Assembly: GCA_003663175.1 (NCBI GenBank)
Contig: QMZM01000009.1
Span: forward strand, 1-19,939
Direction of reading: 5' to 3'
DNA from: Candidatus Altarchaeales archaeon
GTDB taxonomy: Archaea > Altiarchaeota > Altiarchaeia > IMC4 > QMZM01
DNA: 19,939 bases
The notes beneath the pieces are model-generated. The model did not search any database. It was given only the letters and a program-made list of their open reading frames with translations, and had not been told where the DNA came from. Shown here piece by piece: positions 1 to 9,870 of this stretch (positions within the stretch are counted from its first letter, which is position 1; each line of letters begins with the position of its first letter). The position numbers and the translations under genes were made by a program.

Positions 1-72
1 ACTATATACTGGTAAATATTATATAAAAAGTTTTACCCTATATAGGAAGTTTTTTATATCTTCCCGCAACTT

Positions 73-428
73 CTATAGCGGAATAAACCTCATCTCCTTG
101 CCTTTAAACTTCTCCCTGCCTTCATAATTAATCCCATGTCTTACAGATCAGTGAAATAATACTCTTGTCCATATAAATCTTCTTGAGCTGCGGGAATCCT
201 TCGGGTGGTTTTGTGGCTGTAATGAACACCCTATACTTTATGTATACTGCGGACATATCCAATAAATCACAGGACTCCGAGATTAAACTTGTGCCTCTCG
301 AGCATCGAGCACTCTGGGGCATTCTCTAATCTTATCTGCAGCAGGCTCGCGATGATTAAAGTAATGGGAAGCTAACATACAATACCACTTCTTCTCTCTT
401 GAGAACGAGATGGATTCCTGGACATGTC
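73..428 (-). pseudogene. frame-broken coding remnant, unrecognised protein
   Basis: No intact gene fills this 428-base end of the window, but the minus strand carries protein-like stretches in different frames and in a consistent order. Right after the MetE-like stop comes a stretch reading TCPGIHLVLKREEVVLYVS. Next comes one containing NHREPAADKIRECPRVLDA, then one containing DLLDMSAVYIKYRVFITATK and PPEGFPQLKKIYMDKSIIS, and last one ending GINYEGREKFKGKEMRFIPL and a TAG stop at 73-75. Joining them needs about three frame changes, so this is either a decayed gene at the end of the upstream operon or a gene with several sequencing indels. I do not recognise the family. Bases 1-72 are AT-rich and show nothing I can support. 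Confidence 0.4.
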
Positions 429-1388
429 CTATAAATCAAATTCCTTCTTAACCTCATTCGTAGCCTTAACCATCACCCTAAGCTTTTCAAATGCAATATT
501 CCTTGGCAAAAGCTTTAGACCACAATCTGGATCAACATAGAGTTGATCTGGTTCAACTATATCCAGAGCCATTTTTATTGCTCTTTTAACCTCCTCGACG
601 CTCTCAACCGTCTTGCTATGAACATCTATACAACCAAACCCCAAATCCTTATCATAATCGTAGTCTTCTAAAATCTTCAGATCTTCAAATTTTCTGTTTG
701 CAAACTCAAAATCGATTTGATCTACCTTGAAGTCAAGAATATCTGGGAATATTGCCCTGTAATCTCCATAACATATGTGCATACCAATGTATGCCCTAAT
801 ACCTTTTACCATAATCTCCACGGCATTCTTAGCAATTTCGAGTTCTTCCGGATGTGTTGGAATTGCCGGTTCGTCCAGTTGTATATAATTGGCTCCAACC
901 CTTACCAACCCTCTGAACTCCCTGTTCAAAACCTCTGCCAAGGCATAAATGGCTTCCTCCCTCTTCAGATAATACTCATTGAAGCTCCAATCAACTATTG
1001 TATATGCGCCCGTTATCGGAACCTTTATATTTCTATCTGTTATACTCTTGAGGTATAGAAAATCATCTATCACAAGTTTCTCTCTATATTCGAGTTCACT
1101 CACTATGGATGGTTTTGGGTAGTATGCATTACCCCACACCCTTACCTCACCGTAAATTTTAAAACCATCGATCCTTTCAGCAAAGTATGATACCATTTCT
1201 TCCCTCCTCATCTCTCCATCCCATATTATATCCACCCCAGCGATCTCATGATCCTTAACAACAGATTTTACAGAATCCATATAAGCCTCTTCCATCAGAC
1301 TCTTATCTATCTTACCCTCCCCGTACATATTTAGGATTTCTAAAAGCCATTTAGGTTTTGGATAACTACCTACGACTGTTGTCTTCAT
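429..1388 (-). CDS. core methionine synthase, MetE C-terminal-domain type, with zinc site
   Basis: A 319-residue cobalamin-independent-type methionine synthase equivalent to the catalytic C-terminal half of bacterial MetE, transferring a methyl group to homocysteine to make methionine. The N-terminus has the family motif TVVGSYPKP (residues 4-12), and LDEPAIP lies at 171-177. The zinc ligands are all present: H204 and C206 (HIC), E228 (DFEF) and C289 (DPDCGLK). Their spacings of 24 and 83 residues equal those of H641, C643, E665 and C726 in E. coli MetE. The start overlaps the upstream paralogue's stop as ATGA, with a GAGGTG ribosome site inside that gene's last codons, implying translational coupling. 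The methyl donor cannot be read from sequence; archaeal short forms may use a methyl-corrinoid or methyl-pterin donor. Confidence 0.88.
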   Translation of the reverse strand: MKTTVVGSYPKPKWLLEILNMYGEGKIDKSLMEEAYMDSVKSVVKDHEIAGVDIIWDGEMRREEMVSYFAERIDGFKIYGEVRVWGNAYYPKPSIVSELEYREKLVIDDFLYLKSITDRNIKVPITGAYTIVDWSFNEYYLKREEAIYALAEVLNREFRGLVRVGANYIQLDEPAIPTHPEELEIAKNAVEIMVKGIRAYIGMHICYGDYRAIFPDILDFKVDQIDFEFANRKFEDLKILEDYDYDKDLGFGCIDVHSKTVESVEEVKRAIKMALDIVEPDQLYVDPDCGLKLLPRNIAFEKLRVMVKATNEVKKEFDL

Positions 1389-2332
1389 ATTATCACACCT
1401 CTAAGTTTTGTAAGTAATTCCATCTTCTCATATGCCTTTACTCTCGGTAAAAACTCCAATCCGGTATTCGGAGATGTATAAACAATTTTGAAGTTATCGC
1501 TGGAAACTATCTTCTCAAATTTTTCTTTAAGGTCATTAACTTTTTCGATTTTTGTGTTTCTCCCATCAACAATACCAATGTTTATCGAATGTATATCGTA
1601 CTCTCTAACGACATTCAGATTCTCTTCATATCCCTCAACGAAGTCCAATCCTATCACATCAAAACCGAAATCCAAGACCTCTGGAAAAATATTCTCCGCA
1701 GAACCGAAGTAGGTCATGAGAATGGTTTCACTCTTAACTCTCGTAATTTCTTTGAAAATTTCTTCTAATAATCCAAGTTCATCCCTTTTTGCATAAATCA
1801 ACGATGGTTCATCTATCTGGATATATTTAACACCCATAGACTCGAGTCTTTTTATCTCCTCTCTAATTGCCCTGCACATATCCCAGAGAAATTCATCATA
1901 TTTCTTATAAAACATATTCTTAGATAATTTTGTTATGGTATAACAGCTTAAAACAGCCTTGATATCCCTATAAATCTCAAATGCAACATCGAGGTCATAA
2001 AGGATTTCCGCACTTCTTTTAATCTTTGCTCTTGTAATTGGGATTCTATAGTAAAGATTATTATCAAAGTATCTAATTAGACCGTTCATTTCAAATCCAT
2101 CCAATCGAGATGCTATCGTCAAAAGGAAGTCGTGCCAAATGAGTTGACCATCTGTGGGTAGGTCTATTCCGGCCCTCCTCTGTTCATCCAGGATCTCAGA
2201 TATCGCCTTCTTCATGATTTCTTCATCCACCTTTACATTTAATTCCTTCTGAAGTCCCTCAACCTTCCTTAAATAATCTCTGAACCATTCTGGGCGAGGA
2301 TAACTACCTACAACCGTAGTAGTAACATTCAT
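1385..2332 (-). CDS. MetE-like paralogue lacking zinc ligands
   Basis: A 315-residue homologue of the downstream gene, with TTVVGSYPRPEW at 5-16 and IDEPS at 173-177. The residues that bind zinc in active MetE are missing: H-x-C is replaced by T207-Y-F209, and the DPDCG cysteine by threonine (SPNTG, T290). It is therefore unlikely to activate homocysteine itself. By analogy with the degenerate N-terminal half of full-length MetE, which helps bind the methyl donor, it probably partners with the zinc-bearing protein encoded four bases out of frame downstream. The ATG at 2330-2332 is preceded by GGTGAT, and a TTTATAAA box lies at 2396-2403. A separate methyltransferase role is possible. Confidence 0.85.
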   Translation of the reverse strand: MNVTTTVVGSYPRPEWFRDYLRKVEGLQKELNVKVDEEIMKKAISEILDEQRRAGIDLPTDGQLIWHDFLLTIASRLDGFEMNGLIRYFDNNLYYRIPITRAKIKRSAEILYDLDVAFEIYRDIKAVLSCYTITKLSKNMFYKKYDEFLWDMCRAIREEIKRLESMGVKYIQIDEPSLIYAKRDELGLLEEIFKEITRVKSETILMTYFGSAENIFPEVLDFGFDVIGLDFVEGYEENLNVVREYDIHSINIGIVDGRNTKIEKVNDLKEKFEKIVSSDNFKIVYTSPNTGLEFLPRVKAYEKMELLTKLRGVII

Positions 2333-2395
2333 ACTATCACCATATCTTCCATCACAAAATTCTCTTCACATTTTTAATAGATTATGACATTTGGG

Positions 2396-2403
2396 TTTAT
2401 AAA
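2396..2403 (-). promoter_or_regulatory. TATA box for the MetE-like operon
   Basis: TTTATAAA read on the minus strand and followed by CCC. A transcript starting about 26 bases downstream would have a leader of roughly 40 bases before the ATG at 2332, consistent with the GGTGAT ribosome site seen there. Confidence 0.5.
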
Positions 2404-2469
2404 CGAGAATGGAAGTCAATCTAAGGACAATTTGGGGGACAGTAAGATTTAATTTTTTTAATTTTCCTC

Positions 2470-2478
2470 TATAAAATA
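2470..2478 (+). promoter_or_regulatory. TATA box for thyX
   Basis: TATAAAATA lies about 47 bases upstream of the thyX ATG in very AT-rich sequence. It implies a start near 2500 and a short leader. I see no Shine-Dalgarno sequence before the thyX ATG. Confidence 0.45.
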
Positions 2479-2519
2479 AATTACAAATAAAAAAATTTAC
2501 AATAAATTAACAAACAAAA

Positions 2520-3212
2520 ATGGAGGTAAAATTAATTTCTTATACAAAAAATCCAGATAGGGTCTGTGCATCCGCAGCCTTTACATCATGGAAGAAACTC
2601 TCCACAAAAGAACTCTTTGAGGAGTTAACTGATAGGGAGGTTGATGATTTTCTTAGGAAGGTTATTGGATTTGGACATCTTTCAGTTACAGAGCATGCAA
2701 GTTTCACCTTTTCAGTTTCCGGGATTTCAAGGGCATGTTCTCATCAATTGGTCAGGCACAGAATTGCTTCCTACACACAACAATCTCAGAGATATGTAAA
2801 ATTTAAAAAGAATGAACTTGAGTTTATAACACCGAGGACAATAGAAAGAAACAAATCTTTGTATGAAGAGTATAAAAGCATTATGGAAAAAATCTCTGAA
2901 TTTTATGAGAAATTATTGAAAGAGAATATACCCGCAGAAGACGCTCGCTATGTTATTCCAAATGCCGCAACTACTAATTTAACCGTAACGATGAATGCTC
3001 GTGAATTATTACATTTTTTTGGTTTGAGACTTTGCGAGCGTGCTCAATGGGAGATAAGGGAATTGGCAAAAATGATGTTAGACGAAGTAAAGAAGGTTGC
3101 GCCAATACTTTTTGAGAGTGCTGGACCGAGATGTGAGAAATTGGGATATTGCCCCGAGGGAGAATTGTCCTGTGGGAGATATCCTCCCAAGGAGAAGATA
3201 ATAAAGCAATAA
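2520..3212 (+). CDS. thyX: flavin-dependent thymidylate synthase ThyX
   Basis: A 230-residue ThyX, which methylates dUMP to dTMP using methylene-tetrahydrofolate or an archaeal equivalent, with FAD and NAD(P)H. The signature RHR-x7-S is at R79-H80-R81 to S89 (RHRIASYTQQSQRY). Upstream lies GHLSVTEHASFTF at 52-64, a conserved FAD-pocket segment, and downstream NLTVTMNARELLHFFGLRLC and RAQWEIRELA fit the substrate-binding helices. The cysteine-containing tail (GPRCEKLGYC followed by SCG) resembles that of other archaeal ThyX proteins. It is monocistronic and divergent from the MetE-like operon, followed directly by the rRNA promoter region. Both neighbours use one-carbon units, but nothing shows shared regulation. 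Confidence 0.95.
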   Translation: MEVKLISYTKNPDRVCASAAFTSWKKLSTKELFEELTDREVDDFLRKVIGFGHLSVTEHASFTFSVSGISRACSHQLVRHRIASYTQQSQRYVKFKKNELEFITPRTIERNKSLYEEYKSIMEKISEFYEKLLKENIPAEDARYVIPNAATTNLTVTMNARELLHFFGLRLCERAQWEIRELAKMMLDEVKKVAPILFESAGPRCEKLGYCPEGELSCGRYPPKEKIIKQ

Positions 3213-3220
3213 ATAGATGA

Positions 3221-3250
3221 ATTTTTAAATTTTAAATTTAAATTAAATTA
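3221..3250 (+). promoter_or_regulatory. probable 23S rRNA promoter region
   Basis: This run consists almost only of A and T (repeats of TTTAAATT) between the thyX stop and the rRNA leader, and is the only likely place for a TATA box driving the RNA locus. The exact box cannot be chosen among the overlapping candidates. Confidence 0.4.
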
Positions 3251-3297
3251 GTAGAAAAGATAAAAATCTTGATTAATTGATAGAATTTGATGGGAAT

Positions 3298-3424
3298 GGG
3301 GTAGGAGACCTCGTCGGCCTGTTTAATTCACTACCCCGATGATTTCTACAGGCTTAATTTAATCGTGTGGATGCAATTCACAATTCAATATTGTGGATGA
3401 AGGGTCGATTACATTCAATGTAGA
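3298..3424 (+). other. 23S rRNA 5' leader with hairpins
   Basis: Leader upstream of the processing stem. GGGGTAG (3298-3304) can pair with CTACCCC (3331-3337), and the overlapping pair TCGTCGG (3311-3317) with CCGATGA (3336-3342) cannot form at the same time. Further small hairpins are CACAAT/ATTGTG (3379-3384 with 3390-3395) and TACAT/ATGTA near 3410-3422. No tRNA or protein gene is seen here. Confidence 0.4.
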
Positions 3425-3452
3425 TGAGACCATGCATAGGTAATTCGCCAGA

Positions 3453-3454
<2 letters not shown>
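3425..3454 (+). other. 5' half of 23S processing stem and bulge-helix-bulge
   Basis: Bases 3425-3446 pair without mismatch with 6364-6385. The next four (GCCA, 3447-3450) pair with TGGC at 6357-6360. A three-base bulge GAA (3451-3453) follows, before the 23S terminal helix begins at 3454. With the AAA bulge at 6361-6363 this makes the canonical archaeal 3-4-3 bulge-helix-bulge cut by the tRNA-splicing endonuclease. Confidence 0.88.
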
Positions 3455-6355
<2,901 letters not shown>

Positions 6356-6362
<7 letters not shown>

Positions 6363-6385
6363 AGAATTACCTATGCATGGTCTCA
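6356..6385 (+). other. 3' half of 23S processing stem and bulge-helix-bulge
   Basis: TGGC (6357-6360) closes the four-pair central helix, AAA (6361-6363) is the second bulge, and 6364-6385 is the perfect complement of 3425-3446. The stem ends at 6385, exactly where the P1 helix of the RNase P RNA begins. Confidence 0.88.
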
Positions 6386-6690
6386 ATTTGGAATTGGTCG
6401 TGGTTATGGGGCTGCCGCCCTGTATAGGGTGAGGAAGTTCCGTCCACCAATCTTACAAAAAATATTAGCGAGAGCTAAGGCAACACCACAGAGACGAGAC
6501 GGCTCATCCGCAAATGATAATGATAGATATTTCTTGAAGATGCAATGAGCCTTATGAAACGCAGGTGTTGCCTCGTCTTGGTGCAAGGCATTATGCCGCT
6601 TAGACAAATGCCCCACAGCCAGAGCCATCCGGGGGGATGGCGCTTTAAAGGCTGACAGAAGACGGGCTAAAACCACAGCCAGTTCCAAAT
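6386..6690 (+). ncRNA. rnpB: RNase P RNA (archaeal, type A-like)
   Basis: The catalytic RNA of RNase P, which trims the 5' leaders of pre-tRNAs. Helix P1 is closed by 6386-6397 with 6679-6690, twelve pairs with one G-U, extended by GTGGTT (6400-6405) with AACCAC near 6669-6675. A CGCCCT-GTAT-AGGGTG hairpin fits P3. The conserved P4 5' strand GAGGAAGTTCCGTCCACC is at 6431-6448, and its partner region CAGAAGACGGGCTA near 6656-6669. GGCAACACC (6479-6487) pairs with GGTGTTGCC (6564-6572), and GGCTCAT (6501-6507) with ATGAGCC (6545-6551). A CTTGGTGCAAGG hairpin (6577-6588) could hold the GGU that binds tRNA CCA. There is no gap to the 23S processing stem and no room for a promoter outside 23S, so co-transcription with 23S is likely. 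Confidence 0.93.
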
Positions 6691-6699
6691 TTTTATATC
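6690..6699 (+). promoter_or_regulatory. TATA box for aspartokinase, at the rnpB 3' end
   Basis: TTTTTATATC lies immediately after the P1 3' strand. Its centre is about 27 bases from the aspartokinase ATG at 6724, and no Shine-Dalgarno sequence is seen, so that mRNA is probably leaderless. The same T-run could also help terminate the upstream RNA transcript. Confidence 0.5.
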
Positions 6700-6723
6700 C
6701 GTATTCTCTATCTCTTTACTAAA

Positions 6724-8124
6724 ATGATTGTAATGAAGTTTGGCGGAACATCAATCGGTTCTGAAGAGCAAATTTCCAGGGTTGTGGATTTAATAATAAA
6801 TGAAAAGAGAAAAAAGGTCGTGGTAGTTTCTGCGATGGCTGGCGTAACCGATAAACTTTTATATATCTCAAAACACATAGTCGATTTACCGGTGAGTATC
6901 GTTGATAAAGAGGTGGATAAATTCTATAACGAAATTCTATCATTGCACAAATCAACAGCAAGGGGGATTATCGACAATAAGAGATTATTAAATAATACAT
7001 TGAACAAGATCGATGAACTGGCAGAAAAATTGAGAATAACTCTACTCGGGGTTGGCTATTTAGAAGATTTATCACCAAGGTCATTGGATTACATCCTATC
7101 ATTTGGTGAGAGATTTTCCGTTCTTATTCTTGCTGGTGCATTGGAGTCGAGAGGTATTAGAGTTAAGGCATTGACGGGATTTGAAGCGGGAATTATAACC
7201 GACTCTAATTTTGGTTTGGCAAGACCCATATTCTCAAAGATAAAATATTCGATAAAGGAGAGATTAGAGCCTATGTTAAAGAGGGGGATTCTACCGGTTG
7301 TAACTGGATTCATTGCCGCCGACGAAAAGGGCAGAATAACGACACTTGGCAGGGGAGGTTCAGATTATACGGCATCTCTAATAGCAAGATATCTGAATGC
7401 TGAAGAGGTACAGATATGGACCGATGTTGACGGTATTCTTACAACGGATCCAAAGATAGTTAAATCTGCAAAATTAATACCGGAGATTTCATATATTGAG
7501 GCAATGGACCTCGCATATTTTGGAGCAAAGGTAATTCACTCAAAGATGATAGAGCCGGCAATGGATGCCGATATACCAGTAAGAATAAAGAACACATTCA
7601 ATCCCGAGTGTGAAGGTACGCTGATAGTGAGCAGGCAGGAGAAGGTAGAGAGTGTAGTAAAGGCGGTTACAATGGCAAAGGATGTTTCAATAATAAATCT
7701 GAGGGGCTTGGGTATGGCAGAAACTCCAAATATTGCTGGCAGGCTTTTTAGCACTCTTGGTGAGAAAAATATAAACATAATAATGATATCTGGCTCTTCA
7801 GAATCAAATCTATCATTTGTTATAAGAAATTCCGATGTTGAAAGGACCCTTGACCTTTTGAATGACAAATTTATAGGGAGCGATATAAAGGCAATAGAGG
7901 TATTGAATGATGTGTGTATTATCACAGTTGTTGGTGTTGGAATGGCTGGAACGAAGGGGATCGCCGCAAAGATATTTCAGACAGTTGCCGATAATGATGT
8001 GAATATAATAATGATAGCCCAGGGCTCTTCAGAGGTTAACATTTCATTTATTGTGAGGGAAGAGGATGGCGAAAAGGTTTTGAGGGCATTGCACAATAGA
8101 TTCATCGAATCTTCTACAAAATAA
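6724..8124 (+). CDS. aspartate kinase with two ACT domains
   Basis: A 466-residue aspartokinase, phosphorylating aspartate at the first step toward lysine, threonine, methionine and isoleucine. The kinase domain carries KFGGTS (5-10), SFGER (126-130), GRGGSDYTA (209-217) and WTDVDGILTTDP (232-243). Two ACT domains follow, at about 318-385 and 398-463, with repeated NIIMI segments, so feedback control by an end-product amino acid is expected; which one cannot be told. An alternative ATG three codons in (MKFGGTS) is possible, but the first ATG fits the leaderless promoter. It stands alone, with a separate promoter region after it. Confidence 0.95.
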   Translation: MIVMKFGGTSIGSEEQISRVVDLIINEKRKKVVVVSAMAGVTDKLLYISKHIVDLPVSIVDKEVDKFYNEILSLHKSTARGIIDNKRLLNNTLNKIDELAEKLRITLLGVGYLEDLSPRSLDYILSFGERFSVLILAGALESRGIRVKALTGFEAGIITDSNFGLARPIFSKIKYSIKERLEPMLKRGILPVVTGFIAADEKGRITTLGRGGSDYTASLIARYLNAEEVQIWTDVDGILTTDPKIVKSAKLIPEISYIEAMDLAYFGAKVIHSKMIEPAMDADIPVRIKNTFNPECEGTLIVSRQEKVESVVKAVTMAKDVSIINLRGLGMAETPNIAGRLFSTLGEKNINIIMISGSSESNLSFVIRNSDVERTLDLLNDKFIGSDIKAIEVLNDVCIITVVGVGMAGTKGIAAKIFQTVADNDVNIIMIAQGSSEVNISFIVREEDGEKVLRALHNRFIESSTK

Positions 8125-8174
8125 ACCCTAATAAAAATTTAATCCTAAAATTTCAAATAATATAATAAAATTCT

Positions 8175-9152
8175 ATGCACATTCAAACCAGGATGAAATC
8201 TCAATTAATAGACAAGGTTGTCAAGGTGCTGAGTAATGCCGGATTCCAGATATCTGATTGTAGTGAAACGAGGAGTTGTTTCAATATAATTGCAAAGAGG
8301 GATGTGCTATTATTCATAAAGATAATGAAAAATGTCGAGGGATTAACAAAGGAAACATCTATTGAATTGAGGAGAATTTCATCACTCCTTTCTGCCATAC
8401 CCCTCATCATAAGCGAATATATGAAATCTGTGATGCTATCTGATGGAGTAATATACTCAAGATATGGAATCCATGTAATGAATCTAAGAACCTTGGAGAG
8501 AATTATAGATGAGGAATTACCCATCATATACTCAATCCGTGGAAATTACTGCATGAGAATTGATCACAGAATGCTGGCAGACTTGAGAAGGAGTATGGGA
8601 ATGACACAGGATGAATTTGCCAGGGAACTTGGTGTTTCTAAGCAGTCCGTCTACAGATATGAGAACTTCGGTAGAATCTCTCTCAGAATAGCAAAAAGAA
8701 TTATGAGTTTACTAAATGAGGATATTGCAATTACAAGTAATCTTCAAAAAATTGAATTGCAGATAAGAAATTTCAGATACGATTTCAGACATAATACAGA
8801 GAAACATTTCGAACATAATATGAGAAATTTATCATCACTCAAACAGATCGTATTGAGGGAATTAAAGAATATGGGCTTTTCTGCACTCTCAATCAGGGCG
8901 CCATTTGATGTGTTCGCAATAGAAAATGAAACGGAAAGTGAGAGGATATTTCTATTGGTCAGTAACGATTCCAGAAGGTTGGGGAGGAGAATTGAAATAC
9001 TCAGAGAGATATCCGATATGGTGGGGGCATATAGAGCATGTATAAGTGACAGAAAATCATATGAAAATTCAGATGTAACGATAATGAAACCAAATGAGCT
9101 GTTTGAGATTTCGGATACCACTGAATTTATTCAGAGAATATCAAATTCATAA
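8175..9152 (+). CDS. archaeal HTH-type transcriptional regulator (PRK04140-like)
   Basis: A 325-residue protein with a Cro/C1-type helix-turn-helix at about 133-180 (RRSMGMTQDEFARELGVSKQ, then SVYRYENFGRISLRIAKRI), the second helix of the motif being VSKQSVYRYE. The HTH lies between an N-terminal domain of about 130 residues and a C-terminal domain of about 140. Both flanking domains have alternating strands and helices and resemble nuclease-fold-like domains, an impression I cannot verify. This layout matches the widespread archaeal family annotated as putative HTH-type transcriptional regulator. The gene has its own AT-rich upstream region and ends 11 bases before the Hsp20 promoter element. 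Its target genes are unknown; the adjacent chaperone genes are the natural candidates. Confidence 0.85.
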   Translation: MHIQTRMKSQLIDKVVKVLSNAGFQISDCSETRSCFNIIAKRDVLLFIKIMKNVEGLTKETSIELRRISSLLSAIPLIISEYMKSVMLSDGVIYSRYGIHVMNLRTLERIIDEELPIIYSIRGNYCMRIDHRMLADLRRSMGMTQDEFARELGVSKQSVYRYENFGRISLRIAKRIMSLLNEDIAITSNLQKIELQIRNFRYDFRHNTEKHFEHNMRNLSSLKQIVLRELKNMGFSALSIRAPFDVFAIENETESERIFLLVSNDSRRLGRRIEILREISDMVGAYRACISDRKSYENSDVTIMKPNELFEISDTTEFIQRISNS

Positions 9153-9163
9153 GATTTTTTTTA

Positions 9164-9185
9164 ATTTATAAACATTCAAACCTAT
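9164..9185 (+). promoter_or_regulatory. Hsp20 promoter with element shared with the thermosome gene
   Basis: A TTTATAAA TATA box followed by CATTCAAACCTAT. All 22 bases are identical to 9784-9805 upstream of the thermosome gene. The start would be near 9194, so the conserved part after the TATA box lies between it and the start site, a good place for a repressor operator. Confidence 0.65.
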
Positions 9186-9230
9186 ATATAATCACATAAT
9201 AAAAAGAAAAGAATAAAAAGAGGGACAAAA

Positions 9231-9758
9231 ATGTTCCCATGGAGGAGAAGAAGGGATTGGTTCTTTGATGACTTCTTCAAGGAATTTGAGGAGGAATTTA
9301 GAGAGATAGAAAAGGACATAATGAGGATCATCGAGGAAACGATGAAGATACCCACCACCGATCTAACAAATACGAAGCCCTATATCTACGGTTTTTCTAT
9401 AAGGGTCGGTCCGGATGGAGAGCCGCGAATTGAGAGGTTTGGCAATATTCCAAATGTTGGTCTATCATCTAGTGATGAAAGAGAGCCACTTGTTGATGTA
9501 ATTGAGGGTAAGGATGAAATCACAATTGTTGCAGAGATTCCGGGCGTTGAGAAGGATGATATAAAGTTAAGTATTGGAAGAAGATCCATCGAGATCAGGG
9601 TTGATAATGAAAACAGGAAATACTATAAGAGGCTAAACCTGCCATGCGAGGTAATACCGGAGAAGGCAAGGGCAAATTACAAGAATGGTGTACTTGAGAT
9701 AAAGGTTAAACGACTTGAGAGTAGCGATAGTGATTCGATAAATATTAAGATCGAATAA
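9231..9758 (+). CDS. small heat shock protein, Hsp20/alpha-crystallin family
   Basis: A 175-residue ATP-independent holdase that binds unfolding proteins in the cytoplasm. The N-terminal arm (1-80) is rich in aromatic and charged residues (MFPWRRRRDWFFDDFF and an acidic helix). The alpha-crystallin domain spans about 86-162, with VAEIPGVEKDDIKL (100-113) and the family motif A-x3-NGVL (ARANYKNGVLEIK, 147-159). The tail ends INIKIE, supplying the I-x-I motif for oligomer assembly. AGAGGG lies shortly before the ATG. It sits between the HTH regulator and the thermosome gene and shares the latter's promoter element, so co-induction by heat is likely. Confidence 0.93.
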   Translation: MFPWRRRRDWFFDDFFKEFEEEFREIEKDIMRIIEETMKIPTTDLTNTKPYIYGFSIRVGPDGEPRIERFGNIPNVGLSSSDEREPLVDVIEGKDEITIVAEIPGVEKDDIKLSIGRRSIEIRVDNENRKYYKRLNLPCEVIPEKARANYKNGVLEIKVKRLESSDSDSINIKIE

Positions 9759-9783
9759 ATTTTGGCGATATATATTTTTTATC

Positions 9784-9805
9784 ATTTATAAACATTCAAA
9801 CCTAT
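9784..9805 (+). promoter_or_regulatory. thermosome promoter with element shared with Hsp20
   Basis: This is a second exact copy of the 22-base TATA-containing element at 9164-9185. The predicted start near 9814 gives a leader of about 57 bases ending in a strong ribosome site. Flanking bases differ beyond the element apart from T-rich sequence on the upstream side. Confidence 0.65.
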
Positions 9806-9856
9806 TGTTAATTTCACATTCAATTTCAAATTAAAAAATTAAAAAAATAAAAAATT

Positions 9857-9864
9857 AGGAGGTG
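9857..9864 (+). promoter_or_regulatory. thermosome ribosome binding site, decides the start
   Basis: AGGAGGTG is a near-perfect Shine-Dalgarno sequence six bases before the ATG at 9871. A GTG in the same frame at 9862 lies inside this site and so cannot be the start. Confidence 0.85.
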
Positions 9865-9870
9865 TGGAAA

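Noticed and set aside
3298..3360. A tRNA or C/D box small RNA in the rRNA leader
   Set aside because: No acceptor-stem, T-loop or clear paired C and D boxes can be arranged; only simple hairpins are seen.
9862..9870. GTG as the thermosome start
   Set aside because: The GTG is part of the AGGAGGTG ribosome site, and the ATG at 9871 gives the normal N-terminus.
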